Source: AG25 sp035517615
GTDB taxonomy: Bacteria > Gemmatimonadota > Gemmatimonadetes > Gemmatimonadales > GWC2-71-9
Direction: 5' to 3'
Length of the DNA: 43,128 bases
Assembly: GCA_035517615.1 (NCBI GenBank)
Contig: DATIYM010000054.1
Location: 1-43,128, forward strand
Shown here: piece by piece, positions 31,731 to 39,718 of the stretch
How the letters are laid out: each line of letters starts with the position of its first letter
How positions within the stretch are numbered: position 1 is the stretch's first letter
Program-made: the position numbers and the translations under genes
The notes under the pieces: generated by a model
The model's database searches: none
What the model saw: the letters and a program-made list of their open reading frames with translations, nothing else
Told to the model about the DNA's origin: nothing

Positions 31731-31733
31731 ATT
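31704..31733 (+). promoter_or_regulatory. Possible sigma-70-type promoter for hrcA-dnaJ
   Basis: TTGACT (31704-31709), an 18-base spacer, then TAAATT (31728-31733) lie 27 bases before the hrcA start, overlapping the hemW stop. No CIRCE inverted repeat (TTAGCACTC-N9-GAGTGCTAA) is visible. This is a match by eye only. Confidence 0.4.
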
Positions 31734-31760
31734 ATTTGGTGTGAAGAAGTTGGCCCTGCG

Positions 31761-32798
31761 ATGACCTCCCCATCTCTCAGCGAACGCGAGCGCCAGGTGT
31801 TGGAGGCGCTGATCGAGGTTTACGTGGCGACCGCCGAGCCGGCGGGGAGCCGCACCATCGCCCTGAGAATGAGAATGGCGCTCTCGTCCGCCACGATTCG
31901 TAACACCCTCAGCGATCTCGAAGAGAAGGGCTACCTCTATCATCCACACACGTCCGCCGGCCGGATCCCGACCGACCTCGCGTACCGATTCTATGTGGAC
32001 TCGCTCATGCGACTTCAGGAGGTGTCGCTGTCGGATTCGCATCAGCTCCGCGAGGAGCTCGCGAGCGAGCGGAACGCGGTCGACATGATTCTGGGGCGCG
32101 CGGCACAGGTGCTTGGCGTGCTCACGAAAGAGCTGGGCGTGGCGGTCGGCCCGTCGCTCGATGAGGCGATCCTGGAGCGGCTCGAATTGGTGCAGGTTTC
32201 CTCCGAGCGTCTCCTCCTCGTCATGACCCTCAGGAGCGGTGCGGTCCGGACGATTTTCGTGGAGGTCCCCTCGCGGCTCGACACGGATGCGATCGTACAG
32301 GCCGCCGTGGTCCTGAACGGACGGCTCGCGGGACTCAAGCTGCGCGAGATTCGCACGACCTTGTCCGATCGATTGCGCGATGCCGCGCCCGATTCGGGAT
32401 CGAGCGAGCTGATCAATATTTTCATTCAGGAAGCCGACGAGCTGTTCGATGTTTCGGGAACGTCGCCGAATGGCGTCATGTTGGGGAGCGCGCAGCTCCT
32501 CGCCGAGCAGCCCGAGTTCGCGACCAAAGCAGGATTGCAGGGGCTCATGCAGGTGACCGAACGACGCGACCGGCTGCGCGAGGCGCTCGCGCGGCGCAGC
32601 GGGCAGGGGCTCACGATCACGATCGGCGCCGAGCACGACGACCCCGAGCTTGCGCCGTTCACACTCGTGACCGCGTCATATCGGGCGGGTCCTCTGGCCG
32701 GCGTCATCGGCGTCATGGGGCCCACCCGCATGCCGTACGACAAGATCGTCACGCTGGTCGATCATACGAGCCGGTTGATCGGAGACCTGCTCGAATGA
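31761..32798 (+). CDS. hrcA: Heat-inducible transcription repressor HrcA
   Basis: A 345-residue repressor of class I heat-shock genes. The N-terminal winged helix (LSERERQVLEALIEVYV; SSATIRNTLSDLEEKGYL; HPHTSAGRIPTDLAYRFYVD) is characteristic. The central and C-terminal parts have the usual GAF-like dimer region and the late TASYRAGPLAGVIGVMGPTRMPYDK block. It normally binds the CIRCE element with GroEL as a co-factor; no CIRCE is seen upstream, so its target may be degenerate or elsewhere. It overlaps dnaJ by 4 bases, with no grpE or dnaK between them. Confidence 0.95.
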   Translation: MTSPSLSERERQVLEALIEVYVATAEPAGSRTIALRMRMALSSATIRNTLSDLEEKGYLYHPHTSAGRIPTDLAYRFYVDSLMRLQEVSLSDSHQLREELASERNAVDMILGRAAQVLGVLTKELGVAVGPSLDEAILERLELVQVSSERLLLVMTLRSGAVRTIFVEVPSRLDTDAIVQAAVVLNGRLAGLKLREIRTTLSDRLRDAAPDSGSSELINIFIQEADELFDVSGTSPNGVMLGSAQLLAEQPEFATKAGLQGLMQVTERRDRLREALARRSGQGLTITIGAEHDDPELAPFTLVTASYRAGPLAGVIGVMGPTRMPYDKIVTLVDHTSRLIGDLLE

Positions 32799-33964
32799 GC
32801 GGTACCGCCTATTACGAGCTGCTCGGCGTGAGCCGCGACGCTACGGAGGCCGAGATCAAGCGCGCCTACCGCAAGCTCGCGATGCAGTACCACCCGGATC
32901 GCAACAACGGGGACAAGGGCGCCGAGGAGAAGTTCAAGCAGATCACCGAGGCATACGAGGTGTTGTGCGACGCCGAAAAGCGCGCGACCTACGACCGCTA
33001 CGGCGAGGCGGGGCTGCGCGGCGCGGGGGCCGGTGCCGGTGCGTATGGTTTCAGCCATTTCGATCTCTCCGAAGCGCTCAACATCTTCATGCGCGACTTC
33101 GGCGGCATGGGCGGCTTCGATTCGATCTTCGGCGGGGGAGAGCGGGGCCGACGCGAGCGCCACCGCGGGGCCGACATCAAGGTCACCCTCAAGCTCACCC
33201 TGGCCGATGTGGCGGCCGGGGCGCAGAAGACCGTGCGGTTGCGGACCCTCGATCGCTGCACCGAGTGCGGCGGTTCGGGCGCGAAGCCAGGCACGCGCGC
33301 GGAAGCGTGCTCCACCTGTCGTGGCTCGGGCGAGGTGCGTCGTGCCACGCACTCGATGTTCGGACAGTTCCTGTCGGTCTCGCCATGCCCGACCTGCGCC
33401 GGCGAAGGAACGGTGGTCGCCAATCCCTGCGTGAAATGTCAGGGTGATGGCCGGGTCAAGTCCGAGAAGACCGTGCAAATCGACGTCCCCGCGGGCGTGG
33501 CCGATCATCATTATCTCACGGTACGCGGACAGGGCGCGCCCGGCCCCCGCAGCGGACCGGCGGGGGATCTCATCGCTGTGCTGGAAATCGCGGAGGACCC
33601 ACGGTTCGAGCGACAGGGAGACGATCTGGTCCACGACCTCCCGGTATCCATCACCCAGGCCGCGTTCGGCACCGAGGTGAAAGTCCCTACCCCCTACGGC
33701 GAGACGGGCCTCAAGCTGCAGGCCGGCACGCAGACCGGCGCGGTATACCGGGTTCGGGGGCAGGGGCTGCCGCGGCTGGGCGAAAGCGGCAAAGGAGACC
33801 TACACGTGCGCGTGCGGGTCTGGACTCCCACGCATCTCACCGCTGAGCAGCGCGCGGTGCTCGAGCAGTTTGCCAAGATCGAGGGCAAGCCGCCGGCCGA
33901 TGCCGGGAATGGCAAGAAGTTCTGGAGTGAGCTGCGCCGGGCTTTCGGTGGTGGCAGCGCATGA
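32795..33964 (+). CDS. dnaJ: Chaperone DnaJ
   Basis: A 389-residue type I Hsp40 that delivers clients to DnaK and stimulates its ATPase. The J-domain (1-70) contains HPD in MQYHPDRN. A Gly/Phe region (about 75-115) follows, then four zinc-binding repeats (CTECGGSG, CSTCRGSG, CPTCAGEG, CVKCQGDG), and the C-terminal substrate-binding domains (VTIPAG-like VQIDVPAGV, then GDLHVRVRV). All parts of the family are present and of normal length. It overlaps hrcA by ATGA and overlaps the HIT gene by ATGA, so all three are coupled. Confidence 0.97.
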   Translation: MSGTAYYELLGVSRDATEAEIKRAYRKLAMQYHPDRNNGDKGAEEKFKQITEAYEVLCDAEKRATYDRYGEAGLRGAGAGAGAYGFSHFDLSEALNIFMRDFGGMGGFDSIFGGGERGRRERHRGADIKVTLKLTLADVAAGAQKTVRLRTLDRCTECGGSGAKPGTRAEACSTCRGSGEVRRATHSMFGQFLSVSPCPTCAGEGTVVANPCVKCQGDGRVKSEKTVQIDVPAGVADHHYLTVRGQGAPGPRSGPAGDLIAVLEIAEDPRFERQGDDLVHDLPVSITQAAFGTEVKVPTPYGETGLKLQAGTQTGAVYRVRGQGLPRLGESGKGDLHVRVRVWTPTHLTAEQRAVLEQFAKIEGKPPADAGNGKKFWSELRRAFGGGSA

Positions 33965-34311
33965 CCGACGGCCGCGACAACTGTTTGTTTTGCAAGATCG
34001 TTTCGGGGAAGGTTCCGGCGAAGATCGTGAGGCGCGGCGACGGCCTGCTCGCGTTTCAGGACATCAACCCGCAGGCCCCGACCCATCTGCTGGTGATTCC
34101 GACCGACCACGTCGCATCTCTGTCGGAGGCGCGGGATGAGAAGATGCTGGGCCGGTTGCTCGGGTTCGCGCGGGATCTCGCGCGCGAGGCCGGAGTCGCG
34201 GAACGCGGCTACCGTGTCGTCTTGAATGACAATGTGGACGGTGGCCAAACCGTATTTCATTTGCATCTGCATGTGCTCGGCGGCCGCGCGATGCGCTGGC
34301 CACCGGGCTAA
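33961..34311 (+). CDS. HIT-family nucleotide hydrolase (HinT-like)
   Basis: A 116-residue histidine-triad protein that hydrolyses nucleoside phosphoramidates and related compounds. It begins with the CLFCKIVSGKVPAKIV motif of the HinT subgroup and has the catalytic triad HLHLHV (His100, 102, 104) and the GQTVFHLH lead-in. Length is normal. It overlaps dnaJ by four bases. A biological substrate is not known for most bacterial HinT proteins. Confidence 0.93.
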   Translation: MTDGRDNCLFCKIVSGKVPAKIVRRGDGLLAFQDINPQAPTHLLVIPTDHVASLSEARDEKMLGRLLGFARDLAREAGVAERGYRVVLNDNVDGGQTVFHLHLHVLGGRAMRWPPG

Positions 34312-34315
34312 CGTC

Positions 34316-34344
34316 TTGCGGCTCAATCACCGTGTACGTAACTT
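34316..34344 (+). promoter_or_regulatory. Possible promoter for the rpsU operon
   Basis: TTGCGG (34316-34321), 17 bases, then TAACTT (34339-34344) lie in the short gap before rpsU. The fit is moderate and by eye. It would drive the long downstream housekeeping run. Confidence 0.35.
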
Positions 34345-34373
34345 TTACCGCCCTCACAGGTTAGACGAAAGCG

Positions 34374-34562
34374 ATGCCGGAAGTCATCATACACGATGAC
34401 GAGAGCTTTGAGCGGGCCCTCAAGCGATTCAAGAAAAAGTGCGAAAAGGCGGGGATCCTCTCCGACCTCAGGAAGCACCGTCACTACGAAAAGCCTAGCG
34501 AGCGGAAAAAGCGCAAGATGAACGCCGCGCGCCGCAAAAACCGGCGTACCCGACCCGCTTAG
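34374..34562 (+). CDS. rpsU: 30S ribosomal protein S21
   Basis: A 62-residue basic protein with the S21 signature (ERALKRFKKKCEKAGIL; YEKPSERKKRKMNAARRKNRR). It helps the 30S subunit start translation. Length is normal for S21. It has no obvious Shine-Dalgarno, as is seen for S21 in some lineages. It is the first gene of a run leading to dnaG, an arrangement similar to the classic rpsU-dnaG operon but with yqeY and mutS2 between them. Confidence 0.95.
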   Translation: MPEVIIHDDESFERALKRFKKKCEKAGILSDLRKHRHYEKPSERKKRKMNAARRKNRRTRPA

Positions 34563-34571
34563 GCTGTGAGC

Positions 34572-35006
34572 ATGGTGGAGCGGCTCCGAGCCGCCATGAA
34601 CGAAGCCCGCAAACGACGCGATCCCGCGCGCACCGTTCTCCTCTCCACCATCCTCGCCGACCTCAAGAACCGCGAACTCGAGCTCCAGCACCCCGCCTCC
34701 GATGAGGAGGCGGCCGTCGTGGTGCGCGGCGGCATCAAGAAGCGGCGCGAGGCAGCCGAGCAATTCGCCGCCGCCGGCCGCCCCGAGCTGGCAGCGAAGG
34801 AGACCGAGGAAGCGGCAGCGCTCGAGATGTTTCTGCCCGCTGGCGCCGATCCTGCGGAGATTCGTGCTGCCGTACGAGCCGCCATCGCGGCGGGTGCGAG
34901 GGATTTGGGTAAGGTGATGGGGCAGGTAATGCCGCAGTTCAAGGGACGAGCCGATGGCAAGCTCGTCAATCAAATCGTCCGCGAGGAGTTGGCGGGAGCC
35001 GTATGA
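34572..35006 (+). CDS. yqeY: GatB/YqeY family protein
   Basis: A 144-residue helical protein of the YqeY family, related to the C-terminal tail domain of GatB in the Glu-tRNA amidotransferase. Typical blocks are NEARKRRDPARTVLLSTIL and the C-terminal GARDLGKVMGQVMPQFKGRADGKLVNQIV, which may bind tRNA. A GTG at 34566 is an alternative start. It overlaps mutS2 by ATGA. Next to rpsU is its usual place in many genomes. Confidence 0.9.
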   Translation: MVERLRAAMNEARKRRDPARTVLLSTILADLKNRELELQHPASDEEAAVVVRGGIKKRREAAEQFAAAGRPELAAKETEEAAALEMFLPAGADPAEIRAAVRAAIAAGARDLGKVMGQVMPQFKGRADGKLVNQIVREELAGAV

Positions 35007-37273
35007 CCGTTGCCCGCGGAGGGGCGGCAGGAGCCCTTTCCGTGCTGGACACGCTCGAGTTTTCCGCCGCGCTGCAGCGGGTGGCGGCGCATGCCGCCGG
35101 TCCCCTCGGCGTCGCGCGGATCCGGTCGCGAACTCCATCCGACGATCCCGGCGTGGTGCGCGAGGCGCTGGCTCAGGTGTCCGAGCTGGCCGCGCGAATC
35201 CTGAGCGACGACGCTATCCGGGCCGAGCCCGTGCCTGACATTACCGACTCGCTCGCGCTGCTCCGGGTCGCGGGCAGCGCGCTCGAGGGCCTGAGGCTGG
35301 TCGAGCTCGGAGCGGCGCTCGCTGCCGCGCGGGTTGTGAAAACCGAGCTCGACCGCCTCGCCGCATCCGCGCCCCGCACCGCGGTGCTGCGAGTGGACCT
35401 GCCACCGCGTGACATCGAAACCCGATTGCAGGAGGCGCTCGATCCGGATGGATTCGTCCGCGACAGCGCGTCGCGCGAGCTGGCCCGGGCTCGGCAAGCC
35501 GTCCGAACCACGCGGCAGCGGCTCATCGCCAGACTCGAATCCCTGCTCGGCGGCCTCGAGGCCCGGGATCGCGCGCCCGATGCCGCGGTCACCGTCCGGA
35601 GCGGGCGCTACGTGATTCCGATTCGCAGCACGGCCCGGGCCCACGTTGGCGGCATCGTGCACGACGAATCGGCCACCGGTGCGACGATGTTCGTCGAGCC
35701 GCCGGAAGCGATCGAGCTTGGGAACGAGCTGCGCGCGCAGGAGATTCAGGAGCAGCGTGAGGTCTTGCGCGTGCTGCGCGAGCTGACCGAACGGCTGCGG
35801 CCGCACGTCGACCGCATCGCCCTGGCCTGGGACATGTGCATCGCGTTCGACGATCTCTGCGCCCGCGCACGCTATTCCATTGACGTCAACGGATTCGCCC
35901 CCGCGATTACCGACGGGCCGCTCGCGATTCGTAAAGGCCGCCACCCGTTGCTGGTCTCGGGCGAGGTGATGGTCGTGCCATTCGACCTGGTGCTCGCCGC
36001 CGATGAATGGACCCTGCTCGTCTCGGGTCCGAACACAGGGGGCAAGACGGTCCTGATCAAAGCCGTGGGACTGATTTGCCTCATGACGCAGAGCGGCATC
36101 ATCCCACCGGTCGGCCCTGAATCATCCGTGCCCGTATTTCGTCAGGTGTTCGCTGATATCGGGGATCGCCAGTCGATTGCCGAGAGCCTCTCCACATTTT
36201 CGGCCCACGTGGCGGCGCTGCGCGAGATTCTCGACGCCGCGGGCCCGGGCGCGCTCGTGCTGATCGATGAAATCGGAAGCGGGACGGATCCGGCCGAAGG
36301 CGCGGCGCTCGCCGAGGCGATCCTGCTCGCGCTCACCCGGCGGCATGCGGTGACCCTCGTTACCACCCATCTCGGAGCCCTGAAGCAGCTGGCCACGCGC
36401 ACGGTCGGCATTGTGAACGCGTCGCTGCAGTTCGACGCTGAAACCTTGACGCCCACGTATCGTCTCCTCAAGGGAGTACCCGGGCGCTCGTATGGCCTCG
36501 CGATCGCGCGGCGCCTGGGGATCGAGCGAGATATTCTCGAGCAGGCCGAGCAGGCGCTCTCCGTGGCCGATCGGACGCTCGATTCGCTCCTGGCCTCGGT
36601 CGAGGCGCGGGCCAAGGCATTGGACTCGGACGAGCGCGTCATCGCCGAAACGGCGGAGTCGCAGCGGCGCGACGCCGATATTCTCGAATCCCGAGCTCGG
36701 GCGATCGCGGCGCGCGAGCGCGAAGTCAGCGCCCGGGCGCGAGAGCTCGACCAGAATGCGCGCGATCAGACGCGCGCCTATTTGCTCGAAGCCCGTAAAC
36801 GGGTGGAAGACGCGCTGGCGCTTGCCCGGGCGGCGGTCGATGAAGCCACGGCGAAAGAAGCGCGGAAACTGCTCGAGCAGGCGATCGAACAGACAGACGA
36901 GAAGACGGGGGAGGAGAGGAGCGGGAGGGGGGAAGGGTGGGTGAACCTGGAGAGTCTGAAAAAAGGGCGGACCGCCGGTCCCCCCGTCCGCCGCACCGCC
37001 CACGAGCTGCCGGCTGCAACCGAAGCCGTTGCTTCGGAGGTGTCGCTCCGCGGCCTGCGCATCGACGAAGCCGAGGCGATCCTCACCAAGGCGCTCGACG
37101 ACGCGATCCTCGCGGATCTTCCCTACCTGCGCGTAATCCACGGTAAGGGCACCGGCGCGATGCGCCGGATGGTGCACGAGATGGTGGCCCACGATTCACG
37201 GGTGCGGAGCTACGCCCTCGCACCGGCCAATCAGGGCGGAGCAGGGGTGACGATCGTGGAGTTCGGCTCCTGA
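35003..37273 (+). CDS. mutS2: Endonuclease MutS2
   Basis: A 756-residue MutS2 protein (suppresses recombination and splits stalled or collided ribosomes in some bacteria). It has an N-terminal core and clamp (1-300), the ATPase with Walker A GPNTGGKT (342-349), signature SLSTFSAHVAALREIL and Walker B ALVLIDEIGSGTDPAEG, then a coiled coil (about 510-640) and a C-terminal Smr nuclease domain (about 680-756, LRGLRIDEAEAIL, VIHGKGTGAMR). A G-rich tract (36902-36938) and a proline-rich segment lie in the linker before Smr and look like low-complexity insertion. It overlaps yqeY by 4 bases and is 2 bases from dnaG. Confidence 0.95.
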   Translation: MTVARGGAAGALSVLDTLEFSAALQRVAAHAAGPLGVARIRSRTPSDDPGVVREALAQVSELAARILSDDAIRAEPVPDITDSLALLRVAGSALEGLRLVELGAALAAARVVKTELDRLAASAPRTAVLRVDLPPRDIETRLQEALDPDGFVRDSASRELARARQAVRTTRQRLIARLESLLGGLEARDRAPDAAVTVRSGRYVIPIRSTARAHVGGIVHDESATGATMFVEPPEAIELGNELRAQEIQEQREVLRVLRELTERLRPHVDRIALAWDMCIAFDDLCARARYSIDVNGFAPAITDGPLAIRKGRHPLLVSGEVMVVPFDLVLAADEWTLLVSGPNTGGKTVLIKAVGLICLMTQSGIIPPVGPESSVPVFRQVFADIGDRQSIAESLSTFSAHVAALREILDAAGPGALVLIDEIGSGTDPAEGAALAEAILLALTRRHAVTLVTTHLGALKQLATRTVGIVNASLQFDAETLTPTYRLLKGVPGRSYGLAIARRLGIERDILEQAEQALSVADRTLDSLLASVEARAKALDSDERVIAETAESQRRDADILESRARAIAAREREVSARARELDQNARDQTRAYLLEARKRVEDALALARAAVDEATAKEARKLLEQAIEQTDEKTGEERSGRGEGWVNLESLKKGRTAGPPVRRTAHELPAATEAVASEVSLRGLRIDEAEAILTKALDDAILADLPYLRVIHGKGTGAMRRMVHEMVAHDSRVRSYALAPANQGGAGVTIVEFGS

Positions 37274-37275
37274 GC

Positions 37276-39030
37276 ATGATTCCGGAGGACCTCATCGAAC
37301 AGGTCCGCGACGCCGCGGATCTCGTGGGGATCGTGGGCGAATACGTCGACCTGAAACGCACGGGGGCGGACTATCGCGGACCCTGTCCCTTCCACGGCGG
37401 CACGCATCGCAACTTTGCCGTGATCACGAAAAAAGGGATGTTCTACTGCTTCGTGTGCCACGAAGCAGGCGACGTATTTGCGTTCCTGATGAAAAAGCTG
37501 GGGATGGATTATCCCACCGCCGTGCGTCAGGTGGCCGAGCGGGTCGGCATCACGATTCCTGACCGGAACACTGGACCGGACGCCTCGGATCCCCGCGAGC
37601 CGTTGTTCGGTGCCGTGGCGACCGCCGCCGCGTGGTTCACGCGGCAGCTGGTCGAGAGTCCCGACGGTGAAACGGCCCGGCAATATCTCGGCTCACGCCA
37701 CCTCGACATCGAGACGGTGCTGCCATATGGGTTGGGATACGCGCCGCGCGGCGGTGCGTTTCTCGACGCGATGAAACGCTTGGGTGTGAGTGATTCGGTG
37801 TTGCTCGAAGCCGGGCTGCTCGTTAAACGAGAGGATGGCAGCGTACTTCCCCGGTTTCGCGGCCGGCTGCTGTTCCCGATTCAAGATCTGCGTGGCCGGG
37901 TGGTGGGGTTTGGGGGACGGATTCTGGGAGAGGGAGAACCCAAGTATCTCAATTCGCCCGACACGCCCTTGTTTCACAAGGGCAAGCTGGTCTACAACCT
38001 CTTTGCCGCGAAACAGGCCATCCGGAAGGCCGAACGGGCGATCCTGGTCGAAGGCTACTTCGACGTGCTGCGGCTCGTGCTTGCGGGGCTCGAAGAGATC
38101 GTGGCGCCCCTCGGTACCGGGCTCAGTGCGGATCAGGTGGCGCTGCTCGGTCGCTACACCCACCATGTCATCCTGCTCTACGACTCCGATGAAGCGGGCC
38201 TCCGCGCCACGTTCCGGGCGGGTGATGAGCTGTTGCGTCATGGGATTCGGGTCAGCGTCGCCACGCTGCCGGAAGGAGAAGACCCCGACACGCTCGTTCA
38301 GCGTGGCGGCAGCGACGCGGCGGTACAGGTATTGAAGGATGCCGTGGACCTCTTCGAGCGGAAAATCCAGCTCATCGGACGCAAGGGGCTCTTCGGTTCG
38401 GTCCCGGGCCGGCGTCTCGCGCTCGACCGGCTGCTCCCTTCGATCCGCGCCGCGCGCGACCCGATCACGCGGGAGCTGTATTTGTCCCGCGCAGCCGAAG
38501 CGGCCGGAGTGCGCAAAGACGTGTTGGAGCGCGAAGCAGGAATCGAGCAGCGAGACACGCCCAGCGCACCCTCGCTTCCCGCTTCCCCTGTCCCGTCTCC
38601 CGCCATCCCGGCCGGCGCCGAGAAGGCGGTGTTGCTCCTCATGCTCGAGGGCGAGCCGTGGACATCGAAGGTGCTCGAGGCCGTCGATCCAGAGGAATTC
38701 GAATTTCCGCCGTATCGAGCCGTGTTCGAGGCATTGGCGCACGACGCTCCTGACCGTCTCGATCAGACAGCGGCGCGCACCTTCGAGCAGCTGAAAGCCG
38801 AGGGTCTCGAGGGCCAGGAGGCGGATGAGATGTTCACGGGGGCGGTGAATCGGCTCGAGGCGCGCAGTCTCGAGCGGGAGCTGGAGCGGCTGGACGGGAT
38901 CATCCCGCTCACCGCTCCCGAACAGCAACCCGACATACTGGCGGAGAAACGGCGCGTATTCGACGCGCTGCGAGTCAAGTATCCGCGTTACAAGATTGCC
39001 GCGAGGAGGCGAGGTGCATCCGGAACTTGA
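37276..39030 (+). CDS. dnaG: DNA primase DnaG
   Basis: A 584-residue primase that makes RNA primers at the replication fork. The zinc-binding domain has the Cys-His-Cys-Cys set (Cys37, His40, Cys58, Cys61). The catalytic core shows YGLGYAPRG, FPIQDLRGRVVGFGGRIL and the TOPRIM motifs EGYFDV and LLYDSDEAGLRA. The C-terminal helicase-binding domain (about 450-570) is present. The linker at about 433-446 (LPASPVPSPAIPA) is encoded by heptamer repeats. The end overlaps the next gene's start by 17 bases. Confidence 0.96.
   Translation: MIPEDLIEQVRDAADLVGIVGEYVDLKRTGADYRGPCPFHGGTHRNFAVITKKGMFYCFVCHEAGDVFAFLMKKLGMDYPTAVRQVAERVGITIPDRNTGPDASDPREPLFGAVATAAAWFTRQLVESPDGETARQYLGSRHLDIETVLPYGLGYAPRGGAFLDAMKRLGVSDSVLLEAGLLVKREDGSVLPRFRGRLLFPIQDLRGRVVGFGGRILGEGEPKYLNSPDTPLFHKGKLVYNLFAAKQAIRKAERAILVEGYFDVLRLVLAGLEEIVAPLGTGLSADQVALLGRYTHHVILLYDSDEAGLRATFRAGDELLRHGIRVSVATLPEGEDPDTLVQRGGSDAAVQVLKDAVDLFERKIQLIGRKGLFGSVPGRRLALDRLLPSIRAARDPITRELYLSRAAEAAGVRKDVLEREAGIEQRDTPSAPSLPASPVPSPAIPAGAEKAVLLLMLEGEPWTSKVLEAVDPEEFEFPPYRAVFEALAHDAPDRLDQTAARTFEQLKAEGLEGQEADEMFTGAVNRLEARSLERELERLDGIIPLTAPEQQPDILAEKRRVFDALRVKYPRYKIAARRRGASGT
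38575..38609. repeat. Heptanucleotide repeats encoding a DnaG linker
   Basis: Five 7-mers in phase: CTTCCCG, CTTCCCC, TGTCCCG, TCTCCCG, CCATCCC. They encode a Pro/Ser/Ala linker between the primase core and the helicase-binding domain. The unit differs from the GCGGAAC family but has the same 7-bp period. Confidence 0.65.
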
Positions 39031-39718
39031 AGCATTGTTGGCCCTGCAAGAGAAGGATCAGGCAGTAACGGAGGCTGATGCGGCGCTCGGCGAGCTCGAG
39101 CCCGAAGAGCGGGGGCTGAACGAAGCGCTCGGGGCGGCGGAGCGCGCCATGGAGGCGGCACGGCGCGAAATTCAGGCGGCGCAGGACCGCCGCGGTGAGC
39201 TCGAGGGCACGATCGCGAACTATCGCAGCATGCAGGAGCAGCGCCGCCAGCGGCTCGAATGGGTGCGCGGGGCCAAAGAGGCATCCACGCTCATGGCCGA
39301 GCTCGATCTGGCGCGGTCCGTGCTCGCGAAAGAAGAGGCCGAGTTCATGCGCTCGGGCGACGCCGTCACGGAGGCCGAACGCCGCGCCGCGGAGGCGGAG
39401 AAAGCCCTCCAGGATCTCCGGGCCAGCCAGTCCCCGGCGCGGGAGGCGCTGGCCGGGAAGCGCGCCGAAATCCTCAGCCGGAAGGAGCACGCGCTCGCCG
39501 AGCGCGAATCGGCGGCTTCAGCGGTGAAAGCCGCCCTGCTCACCCGGTATGAACGGATCCGCCGCGGCAAAACGCCGCTCGCGATCTACGCCCTGCACGG
39601 CGATGCGTGCGGGCGCTGTTTTACCGCCGTGCCGACGCAGCGGCGGGCGCTGATTCAGCGTGGGGCATCCATCGAAAGCTGTGAGGCATGCGGCGTACTT
39701 CTGTACGCGCCTGAATGA
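39014..39718 (+). CDS. Coiled-coil protein with C4-type zinc ribbon
   Basis: The product (234 residues) is a long coiled coil (about 5-180, rich in Glu, Ala, Arg) with a C-terminal zinc ribbon of the zf-RING_7 type (Cys199, Cys202, Cys223, Cys226; CGRCFTAVPTQ and CEACGVLLY). The GTG start at 39014 has a very strong GAGGAGG site and overlaps dnaG by 17 bases; a longer ATG start at 38996 is less likely. Family members are widespread and have no agreed function; a nucleic-acid link is often suggested. It overlaps recJ by ATGA. Confidence 0.85.
   Translation: MHPELEALLALQEKDQAVTEADAALGELEPEERGLNEALGAAERAMEAARREIQAAQDRRGELEGTIANYRSMQEQRRQRLEWVRGAKEASTLMAELDLARSVLAKEEAEFMRSGDAVTEAERRAAEAEKALQDLRASQSPAREALAGKRAEILSRKEHALAERESAASAVKAALLTRYERIRRGKTPLAIYALHGDACGRCFTAVPTQRRALIQRGASIESCEACGVLLYAPE

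Noticed and set aside
31700..31760. CIRCE element before hrcA
   Set aside because: TTGGCGCTG is present, but no inverted partner at the right spacing exists.
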